From positions 1-10,182 of the forward strand of contig SMYQ01000002.1 in assembly GCA_007050885.1 (NCBI GenBank): 10,182 bases of DNA, read 5' to 3'. Shown here one piece after another: positions 8,630-10,182 of the stretch. The notes below the pieces were generated by a model. The model worked only from the letters and a program-made list of their open reading frames with translations, was not told the origin of the DNA and did not search any database. This stretch comes from Candidatus Bathyarchaeota archaeon (GTDB lineage Archaea; Thermoproteota; Bathyarchaeia; 40CM-2-53-6; RBG-13-38-9). The translations under genes were made by a program, and so were the position numbers. The first letter of the stretch is position 1. Each line of letters begins with the position of its first letter.

Positions 8630-10182
8630 GTGATACTCATTATTGCCGAAAAGCCCAAGGCCGCGAAGAAGATAGCAGAGTCCCTGGGCAGCGTGCGGAC
8701 GCAGAAAGGCGGCGAGTCCTATTACTACCAAGTTGAAGGCGTCGTGGTGGCCCCGGCGGTGGGGCATATCTACGGGCTCGTACCCGGGCGCGAAGGTTGG
8801 GACTACCCTATATTCGAGGCGGTCTGGCAGCCCAAATACAAGCAGAAAGGCTTTGAGTACACGAAGTCGTATATCAAGAACCTCAAGGACCTGGGCAAGG
8901 AGGCTGACGAGATAATAATAGCCACCGACTATGATGTTGAAGGAGCCGTGATTGGCTACAATGTGCTGAACCTTGCGCTGGGCCGGAAGGACCTGAGCCG
9001 CGTCAAGCGCATGAAGTTCTCAACGCTGACGCCCGGAGAGCTGCGTAAGGCCTTCAACGGGGCACACCTGCACAATCAGTTTGAGTCGGGCATGGTATGG
9101 GCCGGCCTTATGCGCCACTACCTTGACTGGTACTGGGGGATAAACCTGAGCAGGGCTCTCACGCATGCCTACAAGAGGACCGGTGATTTCAAGGTGCTCA
9201 GCACAGGTCGCGTTCAGGGCCCCACGCTCAAGATACTGGCCGACCGCGAGCTCGAAATCCGCAGCTTTGACAGCAGTTTCTTCTACAAGCTTTTTGCCAT
9301 GATAAAGGGCTTTATGGCAGAGGGGCCCGAAGAGGAAAAGGTCGTGAAGGCACTCCAGATGTTTTCCTCGCTTAAACCACCTGCCAGAGTCAAGGACGTT
9401 GAGAAATCTAGGAAGAAGCTGAGCCCGCCACCACCCTTCAACCTAACGGACTTGCAGACTGAGGCAAGCAGAGTGCTGAAGTACACACCCAACCGCACGC
9501 TGAAGATAGCCCAAAAGCTCTATGAGGACGGGTTGATAAGCTACCCAAGGACGTCGAGCCAGAAGCTCCCCAAGGAGCTGGACGTCAAGGCCATACTGAC
9601 GAAGCTTGCTTCGATGTACCCTTTCGCCACGCAGTTCATCGGCAAGAAGTGCCACGAAGGCAAGAAGACGGACCCGGCCCATCCGGCCATTTACCCTACC
9701 GGGGAACCGGCAAATGGCAGGGAGGGACCGGAGTTGAAACTCTACGACCTGGTAGCGAGGCGTTTCATGGCCAGCTTCGGCGAGCCAGCCGAGAGGGAGA
9801 GCACGCGAATATCCATTGACATTTCAGGACTGGAATTCTTGATGGAGGGCCGACGGACCATCAAGGAAGGGTTCACGGCCATATATCCTGCAAAGCTGGA
9901 GGAGCGGGAGGTGCCCGCCGTGAAAAAGGGTGAGGTGCTGCCTGTGACATATTTTCAGTTGAACCGGGAACAGAAGCGCCCCCCAAAGCGCTATACGGCA
10001 GCCGGCCTTCTCAAGCTGATGGAAAAGCTCAATATAGGGACTAAAGCCACCCGGGCAGGAATAATAGAAACTCTCTACAGCCGCAACTACATTAAGGACA
10101 AGAGCATAAGGGTGACCGAACTGGGGCAGAGTGTTGTCCGCTCGCTTGAGTCCGCCGCACCCGACGTGGTCTCGGTGGACCT
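8630..10182 (+). CDS. topA: DNA topoisomerase I, type IA, archaeal (3' end beyond window)
   Basis: Type IA topoisomerases relax negative supercoils by nicking one strand through a 5'-phosphotyrosine. The first 517 residues are in the window and the frame is open to the edge. The TOPRIM domain has the catalytic Glu in ILIIAEKPKAAKKIA (E7) and the acidic motif ATDYDVEG (98-105), the archaeal form of D-x-D-x-E. STGRVQGPTL (191-200) is the conserved active-site region. GLISYPRTSS (301-310) carries the catalytic tyrosine Y305. HPAIYPTG (351-358) and RYTAAGLLKLMEKLNIGTKAT (453-473) complete the type IA core. A C-terminal zinc-finger part, usual in the family, would lie outside. GTG 8630 gives the normal N-terminus and fits a TATA-like box; the in-frame ATG at 8615 would add five residues (MASFL). 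The gene is divergent from aglB across about 79 nt. Confidence 0.95.
   Translation, partial: MILIIAEKPKAAKKIAESLGSVRTQKGGESYYYQVEGVVVAPAVGHIYGLVPGREGWDYPIFEAVWQPKYKQKGFEYTKSYIKNLKDLGKEADEIIIATDYDVEGAVIGYNVLNLALGRKDLSRVKRMKFSTLTPGELRKAFNGAHLHNQFESGMVWAGLMRHYLDWYWGINLSRALTHAYKRTGDFKVLSTGRVQGPTLKILADRELEIRSFDSSFFYKLFAMIKGFMAEGPEEEKVVKALQMFSSLKPPARVKDVEKSRKKLSPPPPFNLTDLQTEASRVLKYTPNRTLKIAQKLYEDGLISYPRTSSQKLPKELDVKAILTKLASMYPFATQFIGKKCHEGKKTDPAHPAIYPTGEPANGREGPELKLYDLVARRFMASFGEPAERESTRISIDISGLEFLMEGRRTIKEGFTAIYPAKLEEREVPAVKKGEVLPVTYFQLNREQKRPPKRYTAAGLLKLMEKLNIGTKATRAGIIETLYSRNYIKDKSIRVTELGQSVVRSLESAAPDVVSVD

Noticed and set aside
8551..8658. Longer N-terminus of AglB reaching 8658
   Set aside because: It crosses both divergent promoters and overlaps the start of topA; the added residues do not resemble an AglB N-terminus.

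Overview
The window is archaeal. It carries an archaeal-type 23S rRNA, an AglB/STT3 oligosaccharyltransferase, a DUF211 protein, a type IA topoisomerase with an archaeal TOPRIM motif, and archaeal TATA boxes. The lineage cannot be fixed from the sequence. The divergent 23S rRNA, tightly packed genes and a ribbon-helix-helix/nucleotidyltransferase fusion would suit a small-genome (DPANN-like) archaeon, but that is an impression and not a placement.

Layout. Positions 1-297 are a non-coding, strongly folded stretch upstream of 23S rRNA, with at least eight hairpins and one three-way junction; no 16S 3' end and no tRNA-Ala are seen. A full-length, apparently intron-free 23S rRNA gene (about 298-3218, + strand) follows. 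Its ends pair with each other, and flanking segments (276-293 with 3220-3236) form a processing stem. A hairpin plus T-run terminator ends the unit at 3272, and no 5S rRNA follows. Six genes then lie on the minus strand, in transcription order: aglB (8550-6310), cmk (6309-5785), an RHH-fused sugar nucleotidyltransferase (5763-5014), a DUF211 protein (4925-4671), a CaCA-family cation/Ca2+ exchanger (4636-3704) and an ASCH-domain protein (3665-3285). topA starts divergently from aglB at 8630 (+ strand) and runs off the window.

Expression. Every protein gene except cmk has a TATA-like box centred 24.5-25.5 nt upstream of one candidate start codon, which points to leaderless transcripts from gene-specific promoters. 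This spacing decided several start choices (GTG 4636, ATG 3665, GTG 8630). cmk has no such box, follows aglB directly (TAAATG) and is probably co-transcribed with it.

Function. AglB, the CTP/CDP-supplying CMP kinase and the sugar nucleotidyltransferase could form a surface-glycosylation neighbourhood (inference). DUF211 and the exchanger may be linked in ion handling (weaker inference).

The most unusual signal is in the 23S rRNA. By hand alignment, several residues that are nearly invariant elsewhere are changed around the peptidyl-transferase centre and tunnel entrance (E. coli A2503 to C, A2059 to G, U2586 to C, 2496-2497 to GG) and in helix 69 (A1916 to G). Neighbouring helices keep compensatory base pairs, so this looks like a functional but divergent ribosome and not a decayed gene.
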